From: DATLYH01 sp035575035
GTDB lineage: Bacteria; Planctomycetota; Planctomycetia; Gemmatales; Gemmataceae
Direction: 5' to 3'
Assembly: GCA_035575035.1 (NCBI GenBank)
Contig: DATLYH010000085.1
Span: 1 to 23,899, forward strand
Length of the DNA stretch: 23,899 nt
The position numbers and the translations under genes are program-made. Below, piece after piece: positions 1 to 8,565 of the stretch. Numbering within the stretch: position 1 is the stretch's first letter; every line of letters begins with the position of its first letter. The notes below the pieces were generated by a model. The model did no database searches. It was not told the origin of the DNA and saw nothing but the letters and a program-made list of their open reading frames with translations.

Positions 1-2114
1 ACCTGCTCCATGCGCTCATGCACGGCGGAGCGCGGCAGTTGATTGTTCTGCAGCGTCTCCAGGATGCGGGCCACCTCGCGGCGAAGCCCCTCCTGCCGGC
101 GGGAACCGATCCGCTCGCGGATCTGCTCCTGGAGTTGTTCGGTCTGCTGGAGCTGCCCAAGGTCCTCGTCATCGAGTCGGCCCAACTTCCGCAACCGGGC
201 CTGGACCTCGGCCACCTTTTTGATGGCCTCGCGCTCCTGTTCGCGGAGGCGGAGCAATTCCTTCTGCACCTCGGCCTGTTGCTGCGTGAGGATCAGGTCG
301 AGCGTGTCGCGGCTGATGATCCGGACCTCGACCTCGTGGCTGCGGCCGGGCGGCTTGGTGAAGTCCACGTCGTCGAAGTCGTCGGCGCAGACTTGCAAGA
401 TCAGAAGATCTCCCTCCCGCAGGCGGATGCCGGGCAGTTTCGCCAGGGACAGCCGGCGGTCGATCTCGACGCGCTTCTCGCGGAGGCGAAGAGGCGGAAC
501 CAGGCGGGCAAACGGGCCCCAGGCTTCCGCGCCGGCGACCTGATGGTCGTAGAGCGGCAGACGATGCACGGGATCGAGAGAGGCAGCCGGCGGCTGATCT
601 CCCGGCCGCGTGCGGTATTCCAGCCAGGCCGAGCGAACGGCGAACTGCGGATCTTCGACCAGGGCTTGCAGCGGCAATTCGGCGGTCGGCAGCACGCTGA
701 GGATGTCGCGCTTGTCGGAGGGGCGGTCCAGGTTGACCAACGGCGGCGGGTCGGCCAGCACCCGCAGCTCGAACAGCCGACTGTTGCGCAGGCCGGAGTC
801 ATCCTCGAAATTCAGGAGATACCGGCCGCTGGCGCGCGGCACAAAGGCGGCGGCGAAGGTTTGACGATCGGCGCTCAACTCGGCTCGCACCTCGCCCCAG
901 ACCTCGCGACCGGCAGCGGCCAGGGCTGCGGTGCCAGCGGCGTGACGACTCGCCAGCGGGGCCAGAAACGCCGCCAGGCCGACGAAGGGGGGCTCCGGCT
1001 CGTACTCGATCCAGGCGCGGGCCAGCGGGCGGTCGGCAGCGGCGCGAAGGGTGACGTGGGTGCCGGCCACAGTTTCGATATCACCGATGCCGTCGGGCAG
1101 GTCTTGAACCGGCAGGTCGGTATAGGCCGGCGGGCGTAGGCGAACCTGAGGCGAGGCCCGGCCGTCGAGCGGCGCCAGCGACGGCGGCGGCAGGACCACC
1201 ACCCTGTACCAGCGGTCGGGGCCCGGGCTGACGGCATCGTTGGCCTGGACCCGGAAGCGGATCTCCCGCCGGGCCTGGCCCGGCTTCAGGACGGTGGCAA
1301 AGGTGCCGGCCCCTTCACCCTTCCCCTCGCCCTCGTGGGGAAAGGGTGCGGGGGCGCGCTGGACAGCGCAGGCGTGTTCGATCGTCTGGGAGTCGTCGAG
1401 CTTGAAAAGGACCGTCACCTGTTCCGGGATTACGCCGCGGATCCGGCCGCGCACCTCGAACGGCTCATTGCGGCCAATGCGTTCGCGAGGCGGGTCGATC
1501 TCCAACAGGGTCTGCTTGGGCCACTCGAACCCGCCGAACGGATGGACCAGCCGCAGCAGGGCGGTCCGCGCCAGCGTGGGATGGAGCACTGCCAGGGTGA
1601 CGGCTCCGCTTCCCAGCAGCAGGGCCAGGGCACCGGCCAGGTGCAGGCCGCGGCGGTCGATGACCCGGCCGAAGTCGCAGTCCTGCGCCCGCCGCAGGGC
1701 CCGGCGCACCGCCTCACGGCGCAGGCTGGGTGAGCCGAACTGCTCCGAATCGGGCGGCTCCCGCAGGAACTCGACGGTGCTGGCCAGGGCATCGTTCAGC
1801 TGGTCATAGTGTTCCTCGATGCGCAAGGCCAGGGCCAGGTCGTCGAGCCGGGCGCTGAGGGGGAGGAAAAGATAGCGGTAGGCGAGGCAGCCGGCGGCGG
1901 CGAGGGTGCCGACGAGGAACACCGCCCGCACCGAACTGGGAAGGTGCCACCGCCAGTCAAGCAGGCCGCATGCCAGGGCGCCGGCCAGCAGTGCCGTCAG
2001 CAGCCAGCCCAAGCCGCGCACCACAATGACGAGAAGGAGCCGGTGGCGCAGGGCGGCCAGGCGGCGCCGGAGCAAGGCAGATTCGGAACCAGGGCTTGCA
2101 ACTGTCTGCGCCAT
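1..2114 (-). CDS. DUF4175-like membrane and coiled-coil protein, partial (C-terminus beyond left edge)
   Basis: The minus frame stays open for 704 codons from the ATG at 2114 to the window edge, so the gene is 3'-truncated here. The product starts MAQTVASPGSE. It has hydrophobic segments near residues 25-52, 61-83 and 157-180, then a long region with beta-rich, Ig-like character. From about residue 610 it becomes a charged, Gln/Glu/Arg-rich coiled coil with many heptad-spaced leucines. This layout (N-terminal membrane segments, large extracytoplasmic part, coiled coil) matches DUF4175-type proteins, which often lie near MoxR/DUF58/vWA genes; the family name is inference. It is the last visible gene of the minus-strand cluster, 223 bp after the OB-fold lipoprotein. 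Residues about 256-268 come from an inserted palindromic element (see 1309-1350). No function in a specific pathway can be assigned. Confidence 0.8.
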   Translation of the reverse strand, partial: MAQTVASPGSESALLRRRLAALRHRLLLVIVVRGLGWLLTALLAGALACGLLDWRWHLPSSVRAVFLVGTLAAAGCLAYRYLFLPLSARLDDLALALRIEEHYDQLNDALASTVEFLREPPDSEQFGSPSLRREAVRRALRRAQDCDFGRVIDRRGLHLAGALALLLGSGAVTLAVLHPTLARTALLRLVHPFGGFEWPKQTLLEIDPPRERIGRNEPFEVRGRIRGVIPEQVTVLFKLDDSQTIEHACAVQRAPAPFPHEGEGKGEGAGTFATVLKPGQARREIRFRVQANDAVSPGPDRWYRVVVLPPPSLAPLDGRASPQVRLRPPAYTDLPVQDLPDGIGDIETVAGTHVTLRAAADRPLARAWIEYEPEPPFVGLAAFLAPLASRHAAGTAALAAAGREVWGEVRAELSADRQTFAAAFVPRASGRYLLNFEDDSGLRNSRLFELRVLADPPPLVNLDRPSDKRDILSVLPTAELPLQALVEDPQFAVRSAWLEYRTRPGDQPPAASLDPVHRLPLYDHQVAGAEAWGPFARLVPPLRLREKRVEIDRRLSLAKLPGIRLREGDLLILQVCADDFDDVDFTKPPGRSHEVEVRIISRDTLDLILTQQQAEVQKELLRLREQEREAIKKVAEVQARLRKLGRLDDEDLGQLQQTEQLQEQIRERIGSRRQEGLRREVARILETLQNNQLPRSAVHERMEQ
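1309..1350. repeat. Palindromic element inserted in frame in the DUF4175-like gene
   Basis: The plus strand reads CACCCTTCCCC at 1316-1326 and GGGGAAAGGGTG at 1337-1348. The arms are reverse complements apart from one extra A, with a 10-nt centre. The minus reading frame passes straight through and gives a peptide of the type PFPHEGEGKGEG, unlike the protein around it. The same CCCTCACCCTT-type core and the same translated GEGKGEG peptide occur in the DUF58 gene at 9149-9190, so this is a dispersed element and not native coding sequence. Family membership is seen directly; mobility is inferred. Confidence 0.7.
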
Positions 2115-2135
2115 CGTCGGCCACCCCCTCTGGGG

Positions 2136-2344
2136 AATGACGAATTCCTAATGACGAATGCCAAAAGAATGACGAATTCCGAATGACGAATGACGAACAG
2201 GCGGCAGCGAGTGGCGGGTCAGTTCCGTGTTGCCGATGTTGGTTCCCTACCACCAGGAGGCAGGCACCGCTGACCCCCGTTTCGACATTCGTCATTCGAC
2301 CTTCGGGCTTCTTTCGTCATTCGTGCTTCGTCATTCGTCATTTC
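2136..2344. repeat. Heptamer (STRR-like) repeat locus, GAATGAC family, two inverted halves
   Basis: The left half (about 2136-2199) is built of 7-bp units such as GAATGAC, GAATTCC, TAATGAC. The right half (about 2281-2344) is built of the reverse complement units (CATTCGT, TCGTCAT). Between them lie about 80 bp of unrelated sequence. The right half contains the TGA stop codon of the OB-fold lipoprotein (2338-2340). It fills the gap between that gene and the DUF4175-like gene, so it may also act as a transcript stem-loop. Confidence 0.8.
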
Positions 2345-3153
2345 CTGACGAGGACCGCGAACGAGACGGACACCTCGTCGTCGTGTCGGCCGCTGCATTC
2401 CCCCTTGATCTTGATCTTCTGCCCTTTGCTCAGCCGGGCGAACGCTCCCCTCTGGTCGGACGGGTACGCAGCCACGACTCGCAGCGGCCGGGCCGACTGC
2501 TCATCATGGCCCGCGAGCACCACTTCTGGCCGGCCCTCGCCCTCCCCCCGGAGTTCGACGAGGACGCCCTCGATGACCAACTGCCGGCCGCTGTATTTCT
2601 GGTCTGCCTGCTCCTTGCTCTGGGCATACGCGCGCGTCAGCTGCTCAGCCGTCACCGTGATCGAGGGGTCGGGGCCGACTTCCTCCAGTTCGCAGTCAAC
2701 GATTTCGATGTCGATGCTGGTGCCCTCGCCCTCGCAGCGGCCCACGATCTTGACCTCTTGCCCCCGGGTCAGGTCGAGGGTCCGGTCGTCATGGGTGGGC
2801 AGGAAGATGCAGCGAATTTCCTTCACTACCGGGTCGTCGGAGCGGTTTTCGGTGAAGCCCACCAGGGCAACACTGCGCTCGCCCAGGCTGTTGGTCCGGA
2901 CCCGATCGACGACGCCGGCCACCTGCAAGTACTTGCCCCGATATTTCACGTCGGCCGCCTGGCGGCTGGCGGCGTAATCGCGAGCCATCTGCTCGGCGGT
3001 GACGAACAGGACTGGGCGGCGATCCCTTGATCCTCGGCCGTCTATCGGGCGGCCCGCGTTGGGTCCCTCGATGAACCCGCAGCCGCTCAGGGCCGCCGTC
3101 GCCAAGGCCGTTATCATCAGAGGTAGGCCCCCCTGGACCGGTCGATGCGCCAT
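2338..3153 (-). CDS. Lipoprotein with two tRNA_anti-like OB-fold domains
   Basis: A 271-residue protein with a short signal segment ending in a lipobox, L22-S-G-C25, so it is probably lipid-anchored at a membrane. Two homologous domains follow. Each opens with the signature TAEQ(M/L)xRxYAxSxxxADxKYxG and a strand of the type (L)xVxGVV; they begin near residues 51 and 166. This is the pattern of the tRNA_anti-like / OB-fold lipoprotein family, in which the OB fold is thought to bind ligands or proteins; the name does not imply tRNA binding. The ATG at 3153 has a GGGGAG ribosome site 8 nt upstream. It lies between the vWA fusion gene and the DUF4175-like gene on the same strand, so it is probably an accessory of that cluster. 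Its stop codon lies in a heptamer repeat. Function unknown. Confidence 0.85.
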   Translation of the reverse strand: MAHRPVQGGLPLMITALATAALSGCGFIEGPNAGRPIDGRGSRDRRPVLFVTAEQMARDYAASRQAADVKYRGKYLQVAGVVDRVRTNSLGERSVALVGFTENRSDDPVVKEIRCIFLPTHDDRTLDLTRGQEVKIVGRCEGEGTSIDIEIVDCELEEVGPDPSITVTAEQLTRAYAQSKEQADQKYSGRQLVIEGVLVELRGEGEGRPEVVLAGHDEQSARPLRVVAAYPSDQRGAFARLSKGQKIKIKGECSGRHDDEVSVSFAVLVRK

Positions 3154-3304
3154 TGCATGTCTCCCCTCATCGGTGTGATGCGCGGACCAATCAACTTTAC
3201 CCTCATCCCGGCACTCAGGGCGGCAGCGGTCGGGAAGGCTCCGCAGGTGGGAGAAACGCAGCGAAGCATCAGCACAGGGGCCCCGTTACCAGGTTCATGC
3301 CTTA

Positions 3305-6300
3305 CTATAACAGCCACTTTCTCTTTCGCAAAATCCATTCCAGGCTCAGCAACAGCAGGGCCAGCAGCAAGATGAGCAGGTGGTTCCACAATAGCCACGG
3401 CCGGCCGGGGGCACTCAGGGTGATGCGTGTACCGGCCGGCAGCTCGTCAGGCAGGCGGTACGCCTCGGCCAGGTTGTAAAACCGTCCCTGGGTTTCCTCG
3501 GCGGCCCGTTCCAGGTCGGGCTGGTTCATGCGGAGCTGTTCCATCTCGCCGGGCGGGGCCAGCACTCGGCCCTCGGCGGTGGGCTTGGGGCCGGTCGTCG
3601 GCGGCTCCTTGAGCTGGAAGCGATACTCCCCTTCGGGAGTGCGGGTCAGCAGCCCCTCGTAGGTGGACCGGCTCCCCTCGACGCGGGCCAGCTGCATGGT
3701 CTGCACCTCCAGCGGCCGGGCTTCCGCCACCGCCGGCTTGGCCCCCGGCGGCCGCGGCGGACGGCGCTCGACCAGCACCTTGACCTCGGTGTCCGGGGCC
3801 GGCGGCGGGGTGTCGTCGGGGAAACGGACTGTCACCCGGATCGGCTCGCCGCGACGGTAGGGCGTCTGCCGGTCGAGACGGAGGTCGATCCGCCCCAGTC
3901 GGCTGCGGGCCAGGTAGCGGACCGTCTGGATCCAGAATTGATTGAAGCGCAGCTCCTCCTCGCGCCAGCGCCAGCGCCAGCTTTCGTTGAAGCCGAAGAA
4001 GAGGCAGCGGCCGGCGCCGACGAACTGCTGCACCACCAGGGGGTGGCCCTCGACCAGGCGCGAGCCGCGCTCCTCGGGTCGGGCCCGCACTCGCGGATGC
4101 ACGGCCAACACCTCGGCCGCCGGCTTGGTGCGGTAGCCTTCCGCCCACCAATACATCTCACGCAGTTGGCTCCAAACCTCCTCGTTGCGCTTCTCGTCGG
4201 CCTCGAAGCGGAAGATCGGGTGCAGCCGGCCCACTGCGGTCAGCTCCAGCCGATAGCCCTCGACGCGCGGGCCATTCTCCGGCTGACGGTCAGCGGCCGG
4301 CTCGATCGGCAGAATGTCGCGCAGAGGGCTGTCCTTGTAGGCGTGCGGCATGAACTGCTCGCCGGCCACCGCCACCAGGCCGCCGCCCCGCTCGCGCACG
4401 AACTCCGCCAGGTCCTTGAGGTGTTCCGTCATCTTCGGCCAGCGCGGGCTGGGCCGGGGGTCCACATCGCCCAGGATGACCACGTCGAACTGGTTCAGCT
4501 CCGCCTTGATCGGGAACTCGGCCAGAGCGCTGCGGTCCTGGGCGGCGTAGTCGTCGTCGCTGTCCAGAAGCAGTACCTTCAGGTCGATCGACTTGTTCCC
4601 CCGGGTGCGGTCGCTCTCGCGCTCCAACAGGGCCTTGACGAAGCGGTAGTCGTAGCGGGCCGAGCCATCAATGAAGAGCACCTTGATGAGCCGGGCTTCA
4701 CGCACCAGGATGGTCCGATTGACGGCGTTGTTGTCCGGATCGGCCTCGTCGGGCTGCACCGGCACGTCGATGACATAGTGCTTCTCGCCCGGCTCGGTCG
4801 GCTGATAGACAAGGCGGACCCGCTCGGGCTTGCCCTGGGGGCCGACCTTGACCTTCTGCTCGGCCAGGACCTTGTCGCTCCCCTTCTCGCGCAGCCGGAC
4901 CGGGACGGTCAGGTCGTTGTAGCCCTGGCCGCTGAGGCGCACTTCGAAGACCACCCGGTCATTGACGTAGACCGACTCCTCGACCTGCAGGTCGTGCAGC
5001 CTCAGGTCGCGGGCGGCGTGGGCGTCGCCGAGGCCAACGAAGTACAAGGGCACTCGCATCTGGGCGGCATAGCGGGCCACCTTGACCAGGTCTTCCCCCT
5101 CGGTGGTAACGCCGTCGGTGAGCATGACGATGGCCGACAACGACGAGCCGCGGAAATCGTTGAGCACCTGGCGGACGGCGGTGCCGAGCTGGCTGGAGTC
5201 ATTGGACGGCTCAGTCCGCAGCGATTGGATCGCCTCGACCGCCCCGGCCAGCTGGCCGGGCTCGACGACGCTGGCGAGGCGGTGGGCCCGGCGGGAGCAG
5301 TGGTAGACATGGACCTTCTTGCGCTGGCCGAGCAGGGTGCGGAGCCAGTCGCGCTCGCCGCGGGTCAAGAGCGCCTGCGCCAGCGCCAACCGCTCCTGGG
5401 TGCTCAGCCCCGCTGCTTGCGCCAGGCGATTGGCCGCCTCTTGCACCTCCGGATCGCGATAACTATCCGATACGCTCATGCTCAGCGAATCGTCGATGAG
5501 GATCACCACATCGGGCCAGCCCTGGCGCTGCACTTGCACTTGCAGCAGCGGCAGCAGCACCACCAGCGTCAGCAGCAGGAAGCAGGCGCGCAGGCCGCTC
5601 AGCAGCATCTTGTAGGCCAGGCTGGCAGTCCGGCCCTCCTGGCGGTAGACCCAGACAATCAGGGCAATACCGGCCAGGGCAATCATGGTCACGATCCAGG
5701 GGTCGGAGGCGGCATCCACCAGGTAGGGGGTGAACTCCAGGGCCCAGTTGCTCCCCTCGCCCGGCGCCGGCGCGTCGATGCCGCGCGTTCGCTCCAGCGA
5801 TCGGCGGACGCCGTCGGGCAGGAAGCCGAGGAAGTCGCCCGTCCAGACGGCATGAAGGAGAACGCCGCCAAGCAACAGAAACGAGATGGCAGCGAAGGCG
5901 CCGGCCAGTCCGGGCACCAGTCGGCCGGCGGCGGGCTGGTTGCCGGGAGTGCCGGCGACAGCGCTGTAATGCCCGAAGCGCCAGGCCAGGATCACCTCGA
6001 CAACGAGCAGCACCAGCATGGCCAGCAGCAGCCAACGGGCCACGCGCATCCCCATCGGTCGAAGGTCCGGCTCGGTGACGGCCTCCCCCGGTTCATCGGT
6101 GCGGACGGCCTCGTCCGGTTCCTTGACAACCTGGAACTTCCACTCCTTGTAGGCGGCCTGCAATTCCTCGGGGGTGCAGCGGGTCAGGTCGCTCTCGCAC
6201 GACTGCTGAGCGTCGGTGGCGGTTGGTACGTTGACGGCGAAGCCGCGTTCCTGTGACTGGCCGCTGATGACCGCGCGGTAGACGCCGCTCAACTCGGTGT

Positions 6301-8422
6301 CGGTCCAGCGGAGGACGCTGTTCTCCTCCTGGGCCACGGTTTTGATGGTCTCGGAGCGGCCCTCGGGGGTATGCATGACGACAGTCTGTTCGGCGCCGAG
6401 GCCGGGGAGGAACTCCTCGATTAATTCACCGACGATGACCGCCTGCTCGCGGAGCCGGCCGGAGACGGCGTACCGGAGCAGCTCTTGCATGAACGGCAGG
6501 TAGCTGGGCGAAGCAGGCCAGGTGTTCCAGTCCATGTTGGCGGTACTGGTGAAGAGGACCACCCGGCCGCGATAGCGGGCCGCGCTGGGCAGGCCCGCTT
6601 CCTCGCGCTTGCGTCGTTCTGCCTCGGGCAACGGCGGCTGCCACTCGATCAGGGCCGGGTCGCCCAGCGGCAGACGCTCCGCCTGAACCTTGCGGTCCTC
6701 GGCCGTGGACTGGGGCATGAACGACAGGACCTTGCGCGGTCCGCCGCGCGGCGCCGGCTCGGCCCGGATGTACTGGCGGAAGCGCACGGCCAAGAGCGCG
6801 GCCCGATCGCGGTCATCGCCGAAGGCATCCAGCGGCGGTTCCCGATATGCCTTGTCCTCGACGGCAAAGTGGAAAAAGTGCTTCGTCGGCGCCTCCTGCT
6901 TGCCGAGCAGCCGGGCCGGCAGAATGCCTTTGCCCTCGCGGTAGAGGAGGCGATTGTACTCGGCCAGATCCACCTGGTCGCCGAGGAAGAAGACCACGCC
7001 GCCGCCCCGGCGCAGATGGGTCTCGATCCGGCGGACCTCGGGCGGATCAAAGCCGCGCACGTCGCAGAAGAAGACGCAATCGTAAGGGGTCAGGTCACCG
7101 AGGCCGGCATCACTGAACTCGCGCGGCTTGAGGACCCTGGGCCGGGCCGGGATGTTGCCGGGGACCGGACCCTTGACGAACGGGTTGAGCGCATCAAGCA
7201 GCCATTCGGTGGCCCGGTCGTAGACCTCAGCGGCATCCGGCTTACCGTTGACCAGCAGCACCGGCACGGCATCCTTGACCGTGATCACCGCCGAGCGCAC
7301 GTCATCGGGTTCCAGCGCGTCCCCCTCCAGCCGCACCTGCACCACGTAGTCGCCGGGCCGGGGGAACTTGTAGGGGAAGGCGACGGTGTTCGGACCAGGC
7401 CCGACGCGGACGGGCACTTCCTGAGCGACGCGCAGGTCAAAGGGCGGGTCGCCAGGGACGGATGGCACTCGGCCGACAAGGAGTTGGGCGCGTACCTGAT
7501 CGCGGGCATCGGGGCCCTGCGCGTAGCTGTGGATGGTGGCAAGGAGCGGCGTAGGCGAGCTGGTCAGGGCGACAGGGGTGCCGAGAACGAGGTTGGTCAC
7601 GGCCAGGTTGCTGACCTTGTCCCGGCCGACATCCACGAAGATGGTGCGGGCCTTGGCCTGGATCTTCTGAAGCGTGGCGGCCAGGTTGCCCGGCTGGGGG
7701 CTGATCCAGGTGGAGCGCTGCAAGTCGGTCAGGAAGTAAACCTCGCGGTCGTGGTATTTGCCGGGCGACTCACGGAGCAGGCTCTCGACGGTGTTGAGGG
7801 TGGCAGCGAGGTCGGCGTTGCCGTGCGGCAGGCGGAGCGCCTGGACCTCGGCCCGGACCTTCTTGACGTCCACGTCGGACAGTCCCGGCACGACGCGCTT
7901 GGGTGGGGCGCCCATCAGGACGACGCTGAAGCCATCGCCGCCGCTGGACCGGTCGATGATTTCCAGGGCCAGGGCGCGGGCGCGCTCGAAGCAGGTGGTC
8001 TCCCCTTCGCCGTGGGGATTGGGGACCTTCAGCGCCATGCTGAAGGAACCGTCGAGGACCAGGATCTTGTGGGCGCGGCGGCTGGCGCTGGCGGCCTGGG
8101 CGGTAGTACTGGAGGGGAAGAGGTACTGCCACCAGGTCCAGTCGGTGCGTTCGTCGCGGACGCTGGCCATGGCCAGAATGAGGAGGGCGACGACCAGGGC
8201 ACGGACGGCGAGCAGGATGATCTGCTCCAGGCGCATGCGACGGGTGTTCTGGCGCTGGGCGGCGAGGAGGAAGCGCATTGCCGCCCAGTTGACCACGCGG
8301 AAGCGCCGACGGTTGAGCAGATGGATGATGATGGGGATGGACACCGCCCCGCCGACCGCCGCCAGCAGCGCCAGGGGATCGCCGAAGAGAAAGCCGAGCA
8401 GGGGGAAGATACTCGTCGGCAC
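3305..8422 (-). CDS. Giant BatA/vWA membrane protein: two vWA plus amidotransferase-like halves fused
   Basis: A 1705-residue protein. The N-terminus is a BatA-type domain (FPLLGFLFGDPLALL, then IPIIIHLLNRRR near 29-40) with membrane segments near 8-33 and 67-87. Half one then has a vWA domain with MIDAS motif D124-G-S-F-S, and a class I amidotransferase-like Rossmann region near 386-475 (ending GGGVVFFLGDQ). About four membrane segments follow between 795 and 945. Half two has a second vWA with D977-D-S-L-S and TDG near 1107, another amidotransferase-like region near 1247-1350 (GGGLVAVAGEQ), and a C-terminal membrane helix. The chosen start is GTG at 8422, with GGAG 9 nt upstream. The frame stays open to a TTG at 8539, but those 39 codons run through heptamer repeats and precede the conserved BatA start. 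MoxR and DUF58 lie just upstream, which fits a MoxR-vWA membrane system. Confidence 0.9.
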   Translation of the reverse strand: MPTSIFPLLGFLFGDPLALLAAVGGAVSIPIIIHLLNRRRFRVVNWAAMRFLLAAQRQNTRRMRLEQIILLAVRALVVALLILAMASVRDERTDWTWWQYLFPSSTTAQAASASRRAHKILVLDGSFSMALKVPNPHGEGETTCFERARALALEIIDRSSGGDGFSVVLMGAPPKRVVPGLSDVDVKKVRAEVQALRLPHGNADLAATLNTVESLLRESPGKYHDREVYFLTDLQRSTWISPQPGNLAATLQKIQAKARTIFVDVGRDKVSNLAVTNLVLGTPVALTSSPTPLLATIHSYAQGPDARDQVRAQLLVGRVPSVPGDPPFDLRVAQEVPVRVGPGPNTVAFPYKFPRPGDYVVQVRLEGDALEPDDVRSAVITVKDAVPVLLVNGKPDAAEVYDRATEWLLDALNPFVKGPVPGNIPARPRVLKPREFSDAGLGDLTPYDCVFFCDVRGFDPPEVRRIETHLRRGGGVVFFLGDQVDLAEYNRLLYREGKGILPARLLGKQEAPTKHFFHFAVEDKAYREPPLDAFGDDRDRAALLAVRFRQYIRAEPAPRGGPRKVLSFMPQSTAEDRKVQAERLPLGDPALIEWQPPLPEAERRKREEAGLPSAARYRGRVVLFTSTANMDWNTWPASPSYLPFMQELLRYAVSGRLREQAVIVGELIEEFLPGLGAEQTVVMHTPEGRSETIKTVAQEENSVLRWTDTELSGVYRAVISGQSQERGFAVNVPTATDAQQSCESDLTRCTPEELQAAYKEWKFQVVKEPDEAVRTDEPGEAVTEPDLRPMGMRVARWLLLAMLVLLVVEVILAWRFGHYSAVAGTPGNQPAAGRLVPGLAGAFAAISFLLLGGVLLHAVWTGDFLGFLPDGVRRSLERTRGIDAPAPGEGSNWALEFTPYLVDAASDPWIVTMIALAGIALIVWVYRQEGRTASLAYKMLLSGLRACFLLLTLVVLLPLLQVQVQRQGWPDVVILIDDSLSMSVSDSYRDPEVQEAANRLAQAAGLSTQERLALAQALLTRGERDWLRTLLGQRKKVHVYHCSRRAHRLASVVEPGQLAGAVEAIQSLRTEPSNDSSQLGTAVRQVLNDFRGSSLSAIVMLTDGVTTEGEDLVKVARYAAQMRVPLYFVGLGDAHAARDLRLHDLQVEESVYVNDRVVFEVRLSGQGYNDLTVPVRLREKGSDKVLAEQKVKVGPQGKPERVRLVYQPTEPGEKHYVIDVPVQPDEADPDNNAVNRTILVREARLIKVLFIDGSARYDYRFVKALLERESDRTRGNKSIDLKVLLLDSDDDYAAQDRSALAEFPIKAELNQFDVVILGDVDPRPSPRWPKMTEHLKDLAEFVRERGGGLVAVAGEQFMPHAYKDSPLRDILPIEPAADRQPENGPRVEGYRLELTAVGRLHPIFRFEADEKRNEEVWSQLREMYWWAEGYRTKPAAEVLAVHPRVRARPEERGSRLVEGHPLVVQQFVGAGRCLFFGFNESWRWRWREEELRFNQFWIQTVRYLARSRLGRIDLRLDRQTPYRRGEPIRVTVRFPDDTPPPAPDTEVKVLVERRPPRPPGAKPAVAEARPLEVQTMQLARVEGSRSTYEGLLTRTPEGEYRFQLKEPPTTGPKPTAEGRVLAPPGEMEQLRMNQPDLERAAEETQGRFYNLAEAYRLPDELPAGTRITLSAPGRPWLLWNHLLILLLALLLLSLEWILRKRKWLL

Positions 8423-8442
8423 CGGGTCAGTCTCCACGAAGA

Positions 8443-8565
8443 CAATTGCCCATTGCAAATTGACCAGCAAGCTGACCGCACAAGGCGCCTCGGGGGTCAG
8501 CGGTAGCCCTTCGGACAATTGGCAAGTGGCAAGTGGCAAGTGGCATTTTTCAATTCCCCTTTCGA
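8443..8565. repeat. Heptamer repeat locus, TGGCAAG / CAATTGC family
   Basis: Between 8516 and 8550 the plus strand has three consecutive TGGCAAG units, flanked by related units such as GGACAAT, TGGCATT and TTTCAAT, all in 7-bp phase. A second short block at 8443-8463 reads CAATTGC, CCATTGC, AAATTGA. The locus spans the gap between DUF58 and the BatA/vWA gene and enters the last codons of DUF58 (stop TGA at 8550-8552). It creates a spurious TTG-initiated extension of the BatA/vWA frame. Confidence 0.75.

Noticed and set aside
18..1139. Plus-strand open frame of 373 codons
   Set aside because: Antisense to the DUF4175-like gene, whose 704-codon open frame with membrane segments and a coiled coil is far better supported.
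2136..2344. CRISPR array, considered because of the many short repeats
   Set aside because: Units are 7 bp, degenerate and contiguous, with no spacer-repeat alternation and no cas genes nearby.
3938..6256. Open frame of 772 codons on the plus strand, and a similar one at 6485-8506
   Set aside because: Both are antisense to the BatA/vWA gene, have no recognisable domains, and arise from third-position GC bias.
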